Assembly (NCBI RefSeq): GCF_000257905.1
Contig: NZ_AJJL01000009.1
Coordinates: forward strand, 1-37,981
DNA from: Streptococcus mitis SK579
GTDB lineage: Bacteria > Bacillota > Bacilli > Lactobacillales > Streptococcaceae
Direction: 5' to 3'
Length of the DNA: 37,981 nt
Shown: in pieces, positions 29,403-37,600 of the stretch
How positions within the stretch are numbered: position 1 is the first letter of the stretch
How the letters are laid out: each line of letters starts with the position of its first letter
Notes under the pieces: generated by a model
Databases searched by the model: none
Told to the model about the DNA's origin: nothing
The model's input: the letters and a program-made list of their open reading frames with translations, nothing else
Position numbers and translations under genes: made by a program

Positions 29403-29848
29403 TGCCAAATTGGGCCAAAGGATCTCTTAAATTAAGAGGAAGAAGCGAAAATATTGCATCAGCATTAAAACAAATGCTATTAAATGACACTGTGACGCTA
29501 GAAGATAAATGGGATGGCACTCTGCTTAAATTCAATAACACAGCTCTATATTTTTACATTAATGAAACAAGACGAGCGTTTATTGAACAAGAACAAATAG
29601 AAGTTTGGTTTGAAGAAAAATTTTGTATTGTCGAACTGGATAATTTCAAGCAAGCGTGGAGTGCTATTCCAGAAAATTATCAAGAAATTTCAAGTGAGTT
29701 TGATGTTGATATTAAAATTTTTACGTTTGAGTGTGGCATGGAATTCACGCAGGAAATTGAAATTTCCAAAGGTGAAATTATCAAAAACGTTTGTTATGAA
29801 TATGATGATTATCAGTGGGAAGTTCCATTTAGCAATTTAGGAGGTTGA
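29402..29848 (+). CDS. YubB/Api92-like ferredoxin-fold protein
   Basis: A 148-residue acidic protein. The MPNWAKGSLKLRG start resembles MPNW.....L...G proteins with a ferredoxin-like YubB/DUF1281 fold from plasmids and phages. The middle (ALYFYINETRRAFIEQEQIE) and C-terminus (YDDYQWEVPFSNLGG) fit loosely. Function unknown. Coupled to DUF1642 through TAATG at 29400-29404. Confidence 0.55.
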   Translation: MPNWAKGSLKLRGRSENIASALKQMLLNDTVTLEDKWDGTLLKFNNTALYFYINETRRAFIEQEQIEVWFEEKFCIVELDNFKQAWSAIPENYQEISSEFDVDIKIFTFECGMEFTQEIEISKGEIIKNVCYEYDDYQWEVPFSNLGG

Positions 29849-29851
29849 GGG

Positions 29852-29959
29852 ATGATAATATCATCTGAAGAATGGTTAAAATTTATAAAAAATGGACAAA
29901 AATATACCTTGGAGAAAATTGAAGAAATTTTTCCAAATGAAAACGAGGAAGTGGAGTGA
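29852..29959 (+). CDS. Small phage protein, 35 residues
   Basis: MIISSEEWLKFIKNGQKYTL plus an acidic tail. AGGAGGTTGAGG precedes ATG 29852. Its stop overlaps the next start in TGATG. No family recognised. Confidence 0.55.
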   Translation: MIISSEEWLKFIKNGQKYTLEKIEEIFPNENEEVE

Positions 29960-30219
29960 TGAAACGATTCATAGCTATCTGGATATTATTATCTGCTGGA
30001 TTAAACATCTGGCAGAGTATCCACATTAAAGAACTAGAAGAAAAGCGCCCGATGGTTATCTACAAGGCGGATAATCAAGGCGCAGAAATTAAAGGCAGAG
30101 TCGTCCACAAAGAAAAAATAGGCGACATGCACACAATCACAGTACAAAATTACGGAGTGTTCGTAGTTACTCAAACAAACTATGAATCTTTAAGGATTGG
30201 AGACGAGGTGAGATTATGA
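29959..30219 (+). CDS. DUF1372 family protein
   Basis: An 86-residue protein with an N-terminal hydrophobic helix (RFIAIWILLSAGLNIWQ), then a beta-rich domain (KGRVVHKEKIGDMHTITVQN, YGVFVVTQTNYESLRIGDEV). This agrees with DUF1372, small envelope-facing or membrane-anchored proteins of streptococcal phages with no known role. The start is taken as ATG 29959 (GGAAGTGGAG upstream); a GTG directly before it at 29956 is possible. ATGA overlap with the YopX gene. Confidence 0.78.
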   Translation: MKRFIAIWILLSAGLNIWQSIHIKELEEKRPMVIYKADNQGAEIKGRVVHKEKIGDMHTITVQNYGVFVVTQTNYESLRIGDEVRL

Positions 30220-30605
30220 AACAAAAATTTAGAGCGTGGGATACCACAAATAAAGAGATGTTTAAAGATACTTTCGCAATAACAGAAAGCGGACAGGTTG
30301 TAGTAGTTGACCAATCCTCTGTCTTTGTTAGTCCAGATTATGTTTTCGTTGATAATCTAGTCATCATGCAATCAACAGGACTTAAAGACAAAAACGGTAA
30401 AGAGGTATTTGTCGGAGATATTATCAAATGCACCAGAGGATGCCTTCACGAAGTCTATATAGAAAAAGAATATGGCGGTACGTATTGTGGAGGAATGCCA
30501 GCTGTATACCTAAAAGACTTGAGAGAAGGATATGCGTGGACTGAGCATGAAGAAATCATTGGCAACATCTACGAAAACCCTGAGCTTTTGGAGGATAAGG
30601 AGTGA
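30216..30605 (+). CDS. YopX family protein
   Basis: A 129-residue YopX-family protein: KFRAWDTTNKEMF at the start, a middle strand region, then STGLKDKNGKEVFVGDIIKC and a final EEIIGNIYENPELLE. These motifs are typical of YopX from phages of Firmicutes, a small beta-barrel of unknown function. It starts at ATG 30216 inside the previous gene's stop overlap and ends overlapping the GTG of the next. Confidence 0.9.
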   Translation: MKQKFRAWDTTNKEMFKDTFAITESGQVVVVDQSSVFVSPDYVFVDNLVIMQSTGLKDKNGKEVFVGDIIKCTRGCLHEVYIEKEYGGTYCGGMPAVYLKDLREGYAWTEHEEIIGNIYENPELLEDKE

Positions 30606-30839
30606 ACCCAGAAATAATTGATAACGTAAACAAACCAAGCCACTACCAAGGTCGGTATGGTATGGAATCTATCGATGCTCTAAGAAATTTCATGACACCA
30701 GAACAGCTGAAAGGCTTTTTATCTTGGAAATGCCTTGAAGTACCAGTTACGGTTCCAAAAGAAAAACGGTCTCGAAGACCTGAAGAAAGCACGAAAGAAT
30801 CTCGACTGGCTTATCGAGGAGATGGAACATGAGAATTAA
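30602..30839 (+). pseudogene. DUF3310 gene with frameshift
   Basis: The first 40 codons (NKPSHYQGRYGMESIDALRN, then FMTPEQLKGF) are a clear DUF3310 (nucleotide-kinase-like small protein) start. At the T5 run 30716-30720 the frame slips. Removing one T gives YLGNALKYQLRFQKKNGLED then LKKARKNLDWLIEEME and a stop at 30837-30839, which is the family's normal end. The uncorrected frame ends at 30832 with unrelated residues. GTG start at 30602. A sequencing error, a decayed gene, or a +1 frameshift are the options. Confidence 0.8.
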
Positions 30840-30993
30840 AACATTAATGGGAACAATCATCAATGTTGATAGGATAAAGCGCAGTATCACAGTTGAGGGC
30901 ATTGAATTGGGCTCAGATTGTCGCGCTTTAGTATCTAAACACAAAGATGGTACAGGTACAATAACACTAGTTTTTGATGGGAAAATAATTTAA
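30829..30993 (+). CDS. Small beta-rich phage protein, 54 residues
   Basis: Starts MRIKTLMGTIINVDRIKRSI and ends TGTITLVFDGKII; alternating hydrophobic residues suggest a small beta barrel. ATG 30829 lies inside the end of the DUF3310 gene and follows GAGGAG at normal spacing, so translation is coupled to that gene's corrected frame. No family recognised. Confidence 0.6.
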   Translation: MRIKTLMGTIINVDRIKRSITVEGIELGSDCRALVSKHKDGTGTITLVFDGKII

Positions 30994-31009
30994 AAAAGGA
31001 GTAAAAACA

Positions 31010-31873
31010 ATGTTTACACAATACAATCATGAAACAGGAAAAACTACACTTACAAAACTTGCTAAGGGCGGTATCATTACAGTTGCAGCTGTTGCTTCAC
31101 TTGGGATTTTTCGTCTCACAGCTGTGAAACGTATCCCAGCTAATACAGTTGGAGTTAAAGTTAGCGCAATTGGAGGTGTGCAAGAAAATACCCTGCAAAC
31201 AGGATATCATCTAAAAATGCCATTTATTGACAAAGTCTACACCTTATCTACATCTGTTCAAACAAAAACAATGGAGAAAATCACGACTCAGACTAAAGAT
31301 GGTCAGTGGCTCAACACCAATATTGATGTGAAATATCGTGTCAATAAGGAAAAGGCTATGACGGTCTTCTCTAATTACACAGACTTAGAAAACGTGAATA
31401 ATAGTGTAGTATCTCCTGCTGTTCAGCGTGCTATTGAATCTGTAACAGGAAATTACGATATTTATGATATTCTCGGTGACAAGCGTACTGAAGTTTATGA
31501 GGCAATTGATAAAGCTCTTAAAGAAAAATTTGAGTCTTACGATTTGGAGTTTGTATCCTTTACCATTACAGACCAAGACGCAGGCGATGAGATTGAAGCA
31601 GCGATCAAAAATGAATCGGTCAAACAAAAGGAAATCGATACAGCTAAGCAGGAACAAGAAAAAGCAAAAGTTGAAGCTGATACCAAGAAAGTTCAAGCTC
31701 AAGCAGAAGCAGACGCAGGTATCATCAAAGCAGAAGGTGAAGCCAAGGCCAACAAAGCTAAGTCAGACTCAATCACAGACAACCTTATCCGTATGAAAGA
31801 AGCAGAAGCCAGAGAGAAGCATGGCTGGGTCACTGTCAACGGTGCAGGTAGTGTGATCACGAATAAAGAATAA
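31010..31873 (+). CDS. SPFH/prohibitin-domain membrane protein
   Basis: A 287-residue protein with one N-terminal membrane helix (about residues 18-36, KGGIITVAAVASLGIFRL) and an SPFH/Band 7 domain: RIPANTVGVKVSAIGGVQEN, then QTKTMEKITTQTKDGQWLNT. The C-terminus is a long Ala/Glu/Lys coiled coil (about 200-265). Prohibitin-type proteins form membrane rings or scaffolds and work with HflB-type proteases or lipids. Phage copies occur in streptococcal phages without proven role; modulation of membrane or protease activity is a guess. AAAAGGAG before ATG 31010. Confidence 0.88.
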   Translation: MFTQYNHETGKTTLTKLAKGGIITVAAVASLGIFRLTAVKRIPANTVGVKVSAIGGVQENTLQTGYHLKMPFIDKVYTLSTSVQTKTMEKITTQTKDGQWLNTNIDVKYRVNKEKAMTVFSNYTDLENVNNSVVSPAVQRAIESVTGNYDIYDILGDKRTEVYEAIDKALKEKFESYDLEFVSFTITDQDAGDEIEAAIKNESVKQKEIDTAKQEQEKAKVEADTKKVQAQAEADAGIIKAEGEAKANKAKSDSITDNLIRMKEAEAREKHGWVTVNGAGSVITNKE

Positions 31874-31893
31874 AATAAAAAAAGCCAAGACAT

Positions 31894-31950
31894 TCTCTGT
31901 CTCAGCTAATAGTTCTCGCAAATACTATTATATCACAAAGGAGACAGAGA
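31894..31950 (+). promoter_or_regulatory. Inverted repeat enclosing the ribosome site of the late regulator
   Basis: TCTCTGTCTC (31894-31903) and GAGACAGAGA (31941-31950) are a perfect 10-base inverted repeat with a 37-base loop. The right arm includes the GGAG ribosome site and abuts the GTG start at 31951. If folded in mRNA it would hide the site. A TATTAT lies inside the loop. Confidence 0.5.
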
Positions 31951-32370
31951 GTGAACAAGGCTAAAGAACTCTTGAAAGAGTTACAGGATCTGGACATGGA
32001 CATCCAAAGCCGTATAGATGAAATCAATGAGCTTGAGGCAGGTTTGCTCTCAAGCCCCAAGTGGACTGACGTCAAAGTCCAAGGCGGACAGACTAGAAAA
32101 GTTGATGATGTTTATACTCAGCTTGTCGTGATGAAAGAGGCTATAGAACAGGATACTAAAGAAGTTATTAACAGGAAACTTGAATTAGGTAGAATGATTA
32201 ACAGGCTTAAAAATCCAAAGAGCAGGTCTATTCTCAGAATGACTTACATTACTAAGACCTACATTGAGGATATTTGCGACAATTTGAGAATTAGTAAGGC
32301 AACTTATTACAGATTACGCAAACAGGCTGAGTCTGAATTAGAGGAGACTATCATAGACAAAGTGAGCTAA
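31951..32370 (+). CDS. DUF1492 / ArpU-like late transcription regulator
   Basis: A 139-residue protein of the DUF1492 (sigma-70 region-4-like) family: an N-terminal coiled coil (ELLKELQDLDMDIQSRIDEI), a central KDVKV...-like loop, and a C-terminal HTH (RMTYITKTYIEDICDNLRIS then KATYYRLRKQAESELEE). ArpU/LtrC-like proteins activate the late operon in Firmicute phages; its place just before the packaging genes fits. GTG start 31951 after AAAGGAGAC. Probably governs transcription across the tRNA region into terS. Confidence 0.85.
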   Translation: MNKAKELLKELQDLDMDIQSRIDEINELEAGLLSSPKWTDVKVQGGQTRKVDDVYTQLVVMKEAIEQDTKEVINRKLELGRMINRLKNPKSRSILRMTYITKTYIEDICDNLRISKATYYRLRKQAESELEETIIDKVS

Positions 32371-32419
32371 AGTGAGTGTGCATGAAGTCTAAAATCTGTT
32401 AGAATGGTAGTATCAAGAA

Positions 32420-32449
32420 TTAAGGGTAAGGCAGTAAGCCTTCCCTTAA
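32420..32449 (+). promoter_or_regulatory. Hairpin just upstream of tRNA-Ser
   Basis: TTAAGGGTAAGGC (32420-32432) pairs with GCCTTCCCTTAA (32438-32449) with one bulged T and a 5-base loop. No T-run follows, so it is not a typical terminator. A TGT-TAGAAT box at about 32396-32404 may be the promoter. A processing signal for the tRNA or a late-promoter element is possible. Confidence 0.5.
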
Positions 32450-32452
32450 CAT

Positions 32453-32543
32453 GGAGAGTTGGCAGAGCCAGGTTGAATGCGCCTGTTTGCTAGACGGGTG
32501 GTCGCCTATGTGCGGTCCGTGGGTTCAAATCCCACACTCTCCT
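32453..32543 (+). tRNA. tRNA-Ser (GCU anticodon)
   Basis: The acceptor stem GGAGAGT (32453-32459) pairs with ACTCTCC (32536-32542). The anticodon arm is CCTGT-TTGCTAG-ACGGG with anticodon GCT, then a long class II variable arm as expected for serine, and a T-arm GTGGG-TTCAAAT-CCCAC. CCA is not encoded. It lies inside the prophage between the late regulator and terS. Confidence 0.9.
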
Positions 32544-32630
32544 TTGAGTGTTTTGTGTCCCAGAATGGGGTAGGCAGTAGGCTTAGCATTCATATATCAC
32601 TCATTAACTTAAAAATGGTTGCGGAGCGAC

Positions 32631-32707
32631 AGGACCTTGCATGATTGCGTAGCTAATTATACTCCGGATAAGTTATAAGCTAGAGGGTTTGATTCCCTCA
32701 GAGGTTT
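32631..32707 (+). tRNA. tRNA-like remnant (T-arm visible)
   Basis: GAGGG-TTTGATT-CCCTC (32683-32699) is a proper T-arm. The following AGAGGTT can pair with GACCTTG at 32633-32639 over six of seven positions with wobbles. D-arm and anticodon arm cannot be drawn with confidence. It may be a decayed tRNA or a tRNA-like RNA. Confidence 0.35.
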
Positions 32708-32788
32708 TAAAGACTACAAAAAAATAAAAAAAGGAAAACTTTCAAATTGATTACTAATTAACACGCAAGTTTGTAGTCTACTTGCAGT

Positions 32789-32867
32789 TGGAACGTAGCT
32801 CAGTTGGTGGAGCGATATGACTATAAAGGGTCTGAAACGTAGGCAGGTTCGAATCCTGTCGTTCCAA
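32789..32867 (+). tRNA. tRNA-like sequence with abnormal anticodon region
   Basis: The acceptor stem TGGAACG / CGTTCCA is perfect. The D-arm TAGCTCAGTTGGTGGAGC and T-arm GCAGG-TTCGAAT-CCTGT are canonical. Between them are 28 bases where a class I tRNA has 22, and no proper 5-bp anticodon stem forms (GACT-ATAAAG-GGTC is the best). A pseudo-tRNA, or a tRNA mimic, is likely. Confidence 0.55.
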
Positions 32868-32904
32868 TTGAGATTTTAATTCGCAGAGAGAGGTCTTACA
32901 AAGG

Positions 32905-32927
32905 GTCACACAAGCGTGTGGCTTTTT
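32905..32927 (+). terminator. Terminator before terS
   Basis: GTCACAC (32905-32911) pairs with GTGTGGC (32916-32922) with loop AAGC, followed by TTTTT. It ends the tRNA transcript and separates it from the packaging operon unless antitermination acts. Confidence 0.75.
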
Positions 32928-32948
32928 GTGTTGTGAAAGGAGGTAGCA

Positions 32949-33479
32949 ATGAATGAACGTGAAGAAATGGCTGTCAAAGAATTAAAAAATCATGCTATGG
33001 ATTTGATGTCAGACTGGCCTGCCTCTAGGAATAGACAAAAATCCTTTGTGCTGGCTTACATGGCTAATGGTTTCCAAAACGCTACGCAAGCAGCAAAAGA
33101 AGCTGGTTTTAGTGAGAAAAGCGCCCACACAACTGCACATAAAATGCTCTCTGGGTCTGAAAAGTTCCTACATATTCCACCAGTCGTTGAAAAACTAAAA
33201 AATGCCTTCGACGAGCGCAGGACGGAGCTCTCTTTGCTCAATTCTATGGACATTCAGCAGTTTTGGGCAAAAATTATCAGGCGTGAAATTAAAGATATCA
33301 AACTTGTTGGTGATGGAGAAGGTTATCAGTCGGTTAAGGAAGTTCCTCCTGATTTATCTGTGATGTTGTCAGCATCGGATAAATACGCAAAAACGTTAGG
33401 AATGTATCAAAACAACATCGATATCACTCAACGAACTATAGAAATCAAGGTAGGTGATTGGGATGCTGACGAAGACTAG
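32949..33479 (+). CDS. terS: Terminase small subunit
   Basis: A 176-residue TerS (Terminase_2 type), the DNA-recognition part of the packaging motor. The N-terminal HTH lies in RQKSFVLAYMANGFQNATQAA then KEAGFSEKSAHTTAHKML (about residues 28-65), followed by the oligomerisation and C-terminal parts. AAAGGAGGTAGC precedes ATG 32949. Its last 17 bases overlap the terL start, as is usual. Confidence 0.93.
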   Translation: MNEREEMAVKELKNHAMDLMSDWPASRNRQKSFVLAYMANGFQNATQAAKEAGFSEKSAHTTAHKMLSGSEKFLHIPPVVEKLKNAFDERRTELSLLNSMDIQQFWAKIIRREIKDIKLVGDGEGYQSVKEVPPDLSVMLSASDKYAKTLGMYQNNIDITQRTIEIKVGDWDADED

Positions 33480-34722
33480 ACCCAAAATCAATATTGTCAT
33501 TCAATATCCTAGCAGAGTTTTTAATAAGCATATCTATGACAAGCTCAATGACTATTCTACTTTTACTGAAGTTCACTACGGTGGGGCTTCATCAGGCAAA
33601 AGTCACGGTGTAATTCAGAAGGTAGTATACAAGGCTTGCCAAGATTGGAAGTATCCACGCAAGGTTCTATTCTTGCGTAAAGTTGGATCTACTGTGTATG
33701 ACTCCATTTTCGAAGATGTGAAGCAATGTTTGGATAAATGGCAGTTACTCGACAAGTGCAAGGTCAACAATTCAGCATACCGAATAGAGTTGCCAAACGG
33801 TGCTCAGTTCATTTTCAAAGGACTGGACAACCCAGAGAAGATAAAATCAATCAAGGGAGTATCTGATGTGGTCATGGAAGAGGCTTCTGAGTTCACGCTA
33901 GACGATTACACGCAGCTTACGCTTCGTCTCAGGGATAAGAAGCACAAACAGAAGCAAATCTTCTTGATGTTTAACCCAGTTTCAAAAGTCAACTGGACCT
34001 ACAACGCTTTTTTTGTTAAAAAACCAAAAAATACGGTTGTTTATCACACATCCTACAAAGATAATCGTTTTTTAGACCAGGTCACAATTGAGAATATCGA
34101 GGAACTGGCCAACAGGAACGAAGCGTACTATAAGATTTACGCTTTGGGCGAGTTCGCAACTCTGGACAAGCTAGTCTTTCCGAAATACGAGAAGCGGTTA
34201 CTGAATAAAAGCGAATGGGCGCATCTACCAGCTTATTTTGGTCTTGACTATGGATTCATCAATGACCCGTCAGCCTTGCTTCATGTAAGGATAGATGATA
34301 CGAATAAGCTTTTATATGTCGTTGAGGAATTCGTAAGAAAGGGATTGACAAATGACAAGATTGCAGAAAGTATTAAGGCCCTTGGGTATGCCAAGGAGGA
34401 AATCAGAGCAGATAGTGCTGAAAAGAAATCGAATCAAGAATTGCGAAATCTTGGAATCCCTCGGGTTGTTGATGTGCAGAAAGGTCCTGGATCAGTCATG
34501 CAGGGCATACAATACTTACTTCAGTATGATTGGGTAGTCGATGAGCGATGTGTGAAGCTAATTGAAGAACTTGAAAATTACACTTGGAAGAAAGACAAGA
34601 AGACAAACGAGTATATCAACGAGCCAGTAGATAGCTACAATCACTGCATCGATGCGATTAGGTACGCTTTGCAAGATAGGATATATAAAACAAAAATCAA
34701 ACTTTTCAAAGGAGGTTTTTAA
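33463..34722 (+). CDS. terL: Terminase large subunit (PBSX type)
   Basis: A 419-residue packaging ATPase and nuclease. The ATPase part has a Walker A-like YGGASSGKSHGV (about residues 39-50) and Walker B VVMEEASEF (about 135). The nuclease part begins around FGLDYGFIND (about 258), with an acidic site continued by later Asp residues such as RADSAEKKSNQ and DAIRYAL. It matches PBSX/Terminase_3. The start is ATG 33463; a GTG at 33454 is an alternative. It overlaps terS and leads directly into the portal. Confidence 0.95.
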   Translation: MLTKTRPKINIVIQYPSRVFNKHIYDKLNDYSTFTEVHYGGASSGKSHGVIQKVVYKACQDWKYPRKVLFLRKVGSTVYDSIFEDVKQCLDKWQLLDKCKVNNSAYRIELPNGAQFIFKGLDNPEKIKSIKGVSDVVMEEASEFTLDDYTQLTLRLRDKKHKQKQIFLMFNPVSKVNWTYNAFFVKKPKNTVVYHTSYKDNRFLDQVTIENIEELANRNEAYYKIYALGEFATLDKLVFPKYEKRLLNKSEWAHLPAYFGLDYGFINDPSALLHVRIDDTNKLLYVVEEFVRKGLTNDKIAESIKALGYAKEEIRADSAEKKSNQELRNLGIPRVVDVQKGPGSVMQGIQYLLQYDWVVDERCVKLIEELENYTWKKDKKTNEYINEPVDSYNHCIDAIRYALQDRIYKTKIKLFKGGF

Positions 34723-34725
34723 AAA

Positions 34726-36117
34726 TTGGCAAAAGTTTTTGTTAATAAACGCAAGGTCATTACGACAACAAGCGATGAAGTGGCTGAAGAAGTCGTTACT
34801 GAAGCGATTAGGCTACACATAAGCAAACTAGTCAAGAACTATGTTGAGAGCGAGGATATGTATCTCTCACAACATGAAGTCTTGAAGATGCCTAAAAAAG
34901 ATAGTTGGAAGCCGGACAATCGTCTGGTTTTTAATTACGCAAAATATATTGTTGATACGTTCACAGGTTATCAAATCGGTGTTCCAGTTAAAATTAAGCA
35001 CGAAGACGAAAATGTGAACAAGTTTGTCGCCGATTTCCGTAAGATTAATGATATGGAAGATTCAGAGTTTGAACTTGCCAAGATGTCTAGCGTATTTGGT
35101 CATGCGTTCATCTACGTATACCAAGACGAGTACAAGCAGACTAGAGCGACTTATAACAGTCCAATCAACATGTTCATCGTACATGATAATAGCATTGAAG
35201 AGCGCCCGTTATTCGCAGTAAGATACACGTTTAATGAGAATAGCCAAACAGGTGTCGGACAAGTTATCACGAATGACGAAGTGATTGAGGCTACGTTTTC
35301 AACTGGTGGGTCAGTAAAATTTGGTGAGCGTACTCAGCATATCTATAATTCTATCCCAGTTGTTGAATTGATTGAGAATGAAGAACGTCAGAGTATTTTT
35401 GAAAGCGTAAAGACCTTAATTAATGCTTTAAATAAGGCTGCAAGTGAGAAAGCGAATGATGTAGATTATTTCGCAGATGCTTACTTGAAAGTGTTGGGTG
35501 TCGAACTACAAGATGAAGATGCTAGTCAAATCAGAGAGAACAGGATTTTTAATCTTTGGAAGAATGGCGACGGACCTTTGCCTGAAGTCAATTTCCTTGA
35601 GAAACCAAGTTCAGACACGACACAAGAAAACCTTATTAGCTTGCTGAAAGAGTCTATCTTTGCTATTTCAATGGTTGCGAACATGTCCGAATCTGAGTTT
35701 GGAAATTCATCCGGTACTGCTCTTGCTTTTAAATTGCAAGCGATGGATAACCTTGCTCGGATGAAAGACAGGAAGCTACAATCTGCATTCAATAGCTTGT
35801 ATCGAATTGTGTTCAGCGTACCTTTGACAACCGTATCCGAGGATGCGTGTGCTGGTTTGACTTATACGTTTACCAGGAATGTACCAAGAAACATTCTTGA
35901 AGAAGCGCAGATTGTCGGACAGTTATCTGGACAGGTATCTGAAGAAACCAAGCTATCTGTTTTATCTATCATCGATGATCCACAGAAAGAAATCGAAAGA
36001 ATGGAGAAAGAAGAGGAAGCTATGGGCGACCTTGAAACTCGTTTGGAAAAGCAAAAAATCTACTCAGACGCTGAAATGGATGAAAGTCAGAAAGTTATAG
36101 CAGATGTTGACAAATAA
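34726..36117 (+). CDS. SPP1 gp6-type portal protein
   Basis: A 463-residue portal of the Phage_prot_Gp6/SPP1 family, forming the ring through which DNA enters the head. Family features: NRLVFNYAKYIVDTFTGYQI near residue 65, VFGHAFIYVYQDE, VVELIENEERQSIFESVKTL, then SESEFGNSSGTALAFKLQAM. The start is TTG 34726, six bases after AAAGGAGG, and the open frame begins there. The C-terminal 50 residues are acidic. It overlaps the next head gene by 14 bases. Confidence 0.94.
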   Translation: MAKVFVNKRKVITTTSDEVAEEVVTEAIRLHISKLVKNYVESEDMYLSQHEVLKMPKKDSWKPDNRLVFNYAKYIVDTFTGYQIGVPVKIKHEDENVNKFVADFRKINDMEDSEFELAKMSSVFGHAFIYVYQDEYKQTRATYNSPINMFIVHDNSIEERPLFAVRYTFNENSQTGVGQVITNDEVIEATFSTGGSVKFGERTQHIYNSIPVVELIENEERQSIFESVKTLINALNKAASEKANDVDYFADAYLKVLGVELQDEDASQIRENRIFNLWKNGDGPLPEVNFLEKPSSDTTQENLISLLKESIFAISMVANMSESEFGNSSGTALAFKLQAMDNLARMKDRKLQSAFNSLYRIVFSVPLTTVSEDACAGLTYTFTRNVPRNILEEAQIVGQLSGQVSEETKLSVLSIIDDPQKEIERMEKEEEAMGDLETRLEKQKIYSDAEMDESQKVIADVDK

Positions 36118-37600
36118 GTACTGGGAAGATAGGTATCGTGCTGAAGAAAAGGCTAGGGAACTAGCAGATAAGAGAGTAGCTTATCAACTGAACGGTGTCT
36201 ATCAACAACACGCTAACAATATTCAGAAAGAAATTGATAGTTTTTGGCAAAGATATGCTGATAAAGAGGGTATAACGAAACTAGAAGCTAAACAGAGAGC
36301 AGATAGGCTCGATATGGTCAATGTCGAGTTTAAGGCTAGACAGTTAGTTGAACGTGCTAATCGCATGAGGCAACGTGGTCAGAAAGTAACGAGCGAGGAT
36401 TTCACAAAAGCAGAAAACGACTTGATGAGATTGTATAATCTTAAGATGAAAACAAGTCGTCTTGAAGTGTTGCAAGCAAATATCAAGCTACATCAGTATG
36501 ATTTGGCTTTGAGTGAGTTTGAAATCATAGATAAGCATTTGACTGAATCAATCAGACGAGAGAATCTTTTTAGTGCTGGTGTTTTGAATATGACGCTCGG
36601 TAGTTTTGAGGCTTCAAAGGTATCAGCGGATACGATTATATACGCCAATTTCAATGGTGCTACTTGGCCAGGGAGACATTGGACAAGGCAGAATGAATTG
36701 CGTGAAATTGTTAAGAAAGGCGTTGCTGATACTGTGTTAAGAGGTGGAGGCACAAACGTTCTGATTAACAATCTTAGGAAAGAGTTTGATGTCTCGTATG
36801 GCTACGCTAGACGATTGGCAGTAACGGAATCAGCAAGGGTTTATTCAGAGGCACAGAAAGCTAACTATGATGCGAATGGCGTTGAATGGTTCGAAGTCAT
36901 GACTGAATTAAAGGCGTGCAAAATCTGTCAACCATTTAACGGCAAGACTGCAAAAGTATCTGAACTAGTTCCAGCATTGAACGCACCACCGTTTCATCCT
37001 AACTGTCGGTGTACGACAGTGCCTGTTTTCAGGAAAGGTACAAAGCACTCAGGTAGAGATGAAGAGTTTTTACATGCTGATATGAATAATAAAAACCAAT
37101 CTAGCAAGTATGTTGCGAAAGACGGGGAAAAGGTGTATAATCGGGGTATGGATAAGTTGGACTCTTTAGTCTCTAGTGGTTCAATAAGTGAGGCTCGTGG
37201 AGATGTAGAAAAGCAAAAAAGTGATTTTGCGATAAAATACTATGAGCAACTGAAAAATTCTAATCGTGCAGATGTTGTAGAAAAAATGGTGAAAAGTAGT
37301 AACCTTCCTCATTCTACAGTATCAAAAGCATTGGAACATATTTTGGATAACCAGTATTTGTTGTGGGATTTTGAAGCTTTTGAAGAGAGGATGATGAACT
37401 TTTATCCGCACTATGACATGGCTCAAAGTTTTCAAAGATTGTACTTGGGTAATCCAAAGGAATACGATATATTGATGCTACAGCACGAAAGCCTTGAATC
37501 ATACTACATGAATCAGTTAAAAATGGATTATGACGAAGCTCATAAAAGAGCTAACCTAAAATTTAATTATCAGGAGGCAAGCGAAAATGGCGAAGATTGA
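36104..37600 (+). CDS. MuF-domain head protein with C-terminal extension
   Basis: 498 residues. Residues 1-340 are an SPP1 gp7/Mu gpF-like minor head protein with a basic, coiled-coil N-terminus and the MuF motif KACKICQPFNGKTAKV then APPFHPNCRCTTVPVF (Cys, His, Cys-x-Cys, about residues 266-308). Residues about 345-498 are extra: PHSTVSKALEHILDNQYLLW, FYPHYDMAQSFQRLYLGNP, then HESLESYYMNQLKMDYDEAH and FNYQ. That tail resembles toxin-like C-terminal modules of MuF proteins from temperate phages (known as a class); this call is inference. The start is ATG 36104, inside the portal gene. Confidence 0.85.
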   Translation: MLTNKYWEDRYRAEEKARELADKRVAYQLNGVYQQHANNIQKEIDSFWQRYADKEGITKLEAKQRADRLDMVNVEFKARQLVERANRMRQRGQKVTSEDFTKAENDLMRLYNLKMKTSRLEVLQANIKLHQYDLALSEFEIIDKHLTESIRRENLFSAGVLNMTLGSFEASKVSADTIIYANFNGATWPGRHWTRQNELREIVKKGVADTVLRGGGTNVLINNLRKEFDVSYGYARRLAVTESARVYSEAQKANYDANGVEWFEVMTELKACKICQPFNGKTAKVSELVPALNAPPFHPNCRCTTVPVFRKGTKHSGRDEEFLHADMNNKNQSSKYVAKDGEKVYNRGMDKLDSLVSSGSISEARGDVEKQKSDFAIKYYEQLKNSNRADVVEKMVKSSNLPHSTVSKALEHILDNQYLLWDFEAFEERMMNFYPHYDMAQSFQRLYLGNPKEYDILMLQHESLESYYMNQLKMDYDEAHKRANLKFNYQEASENGED

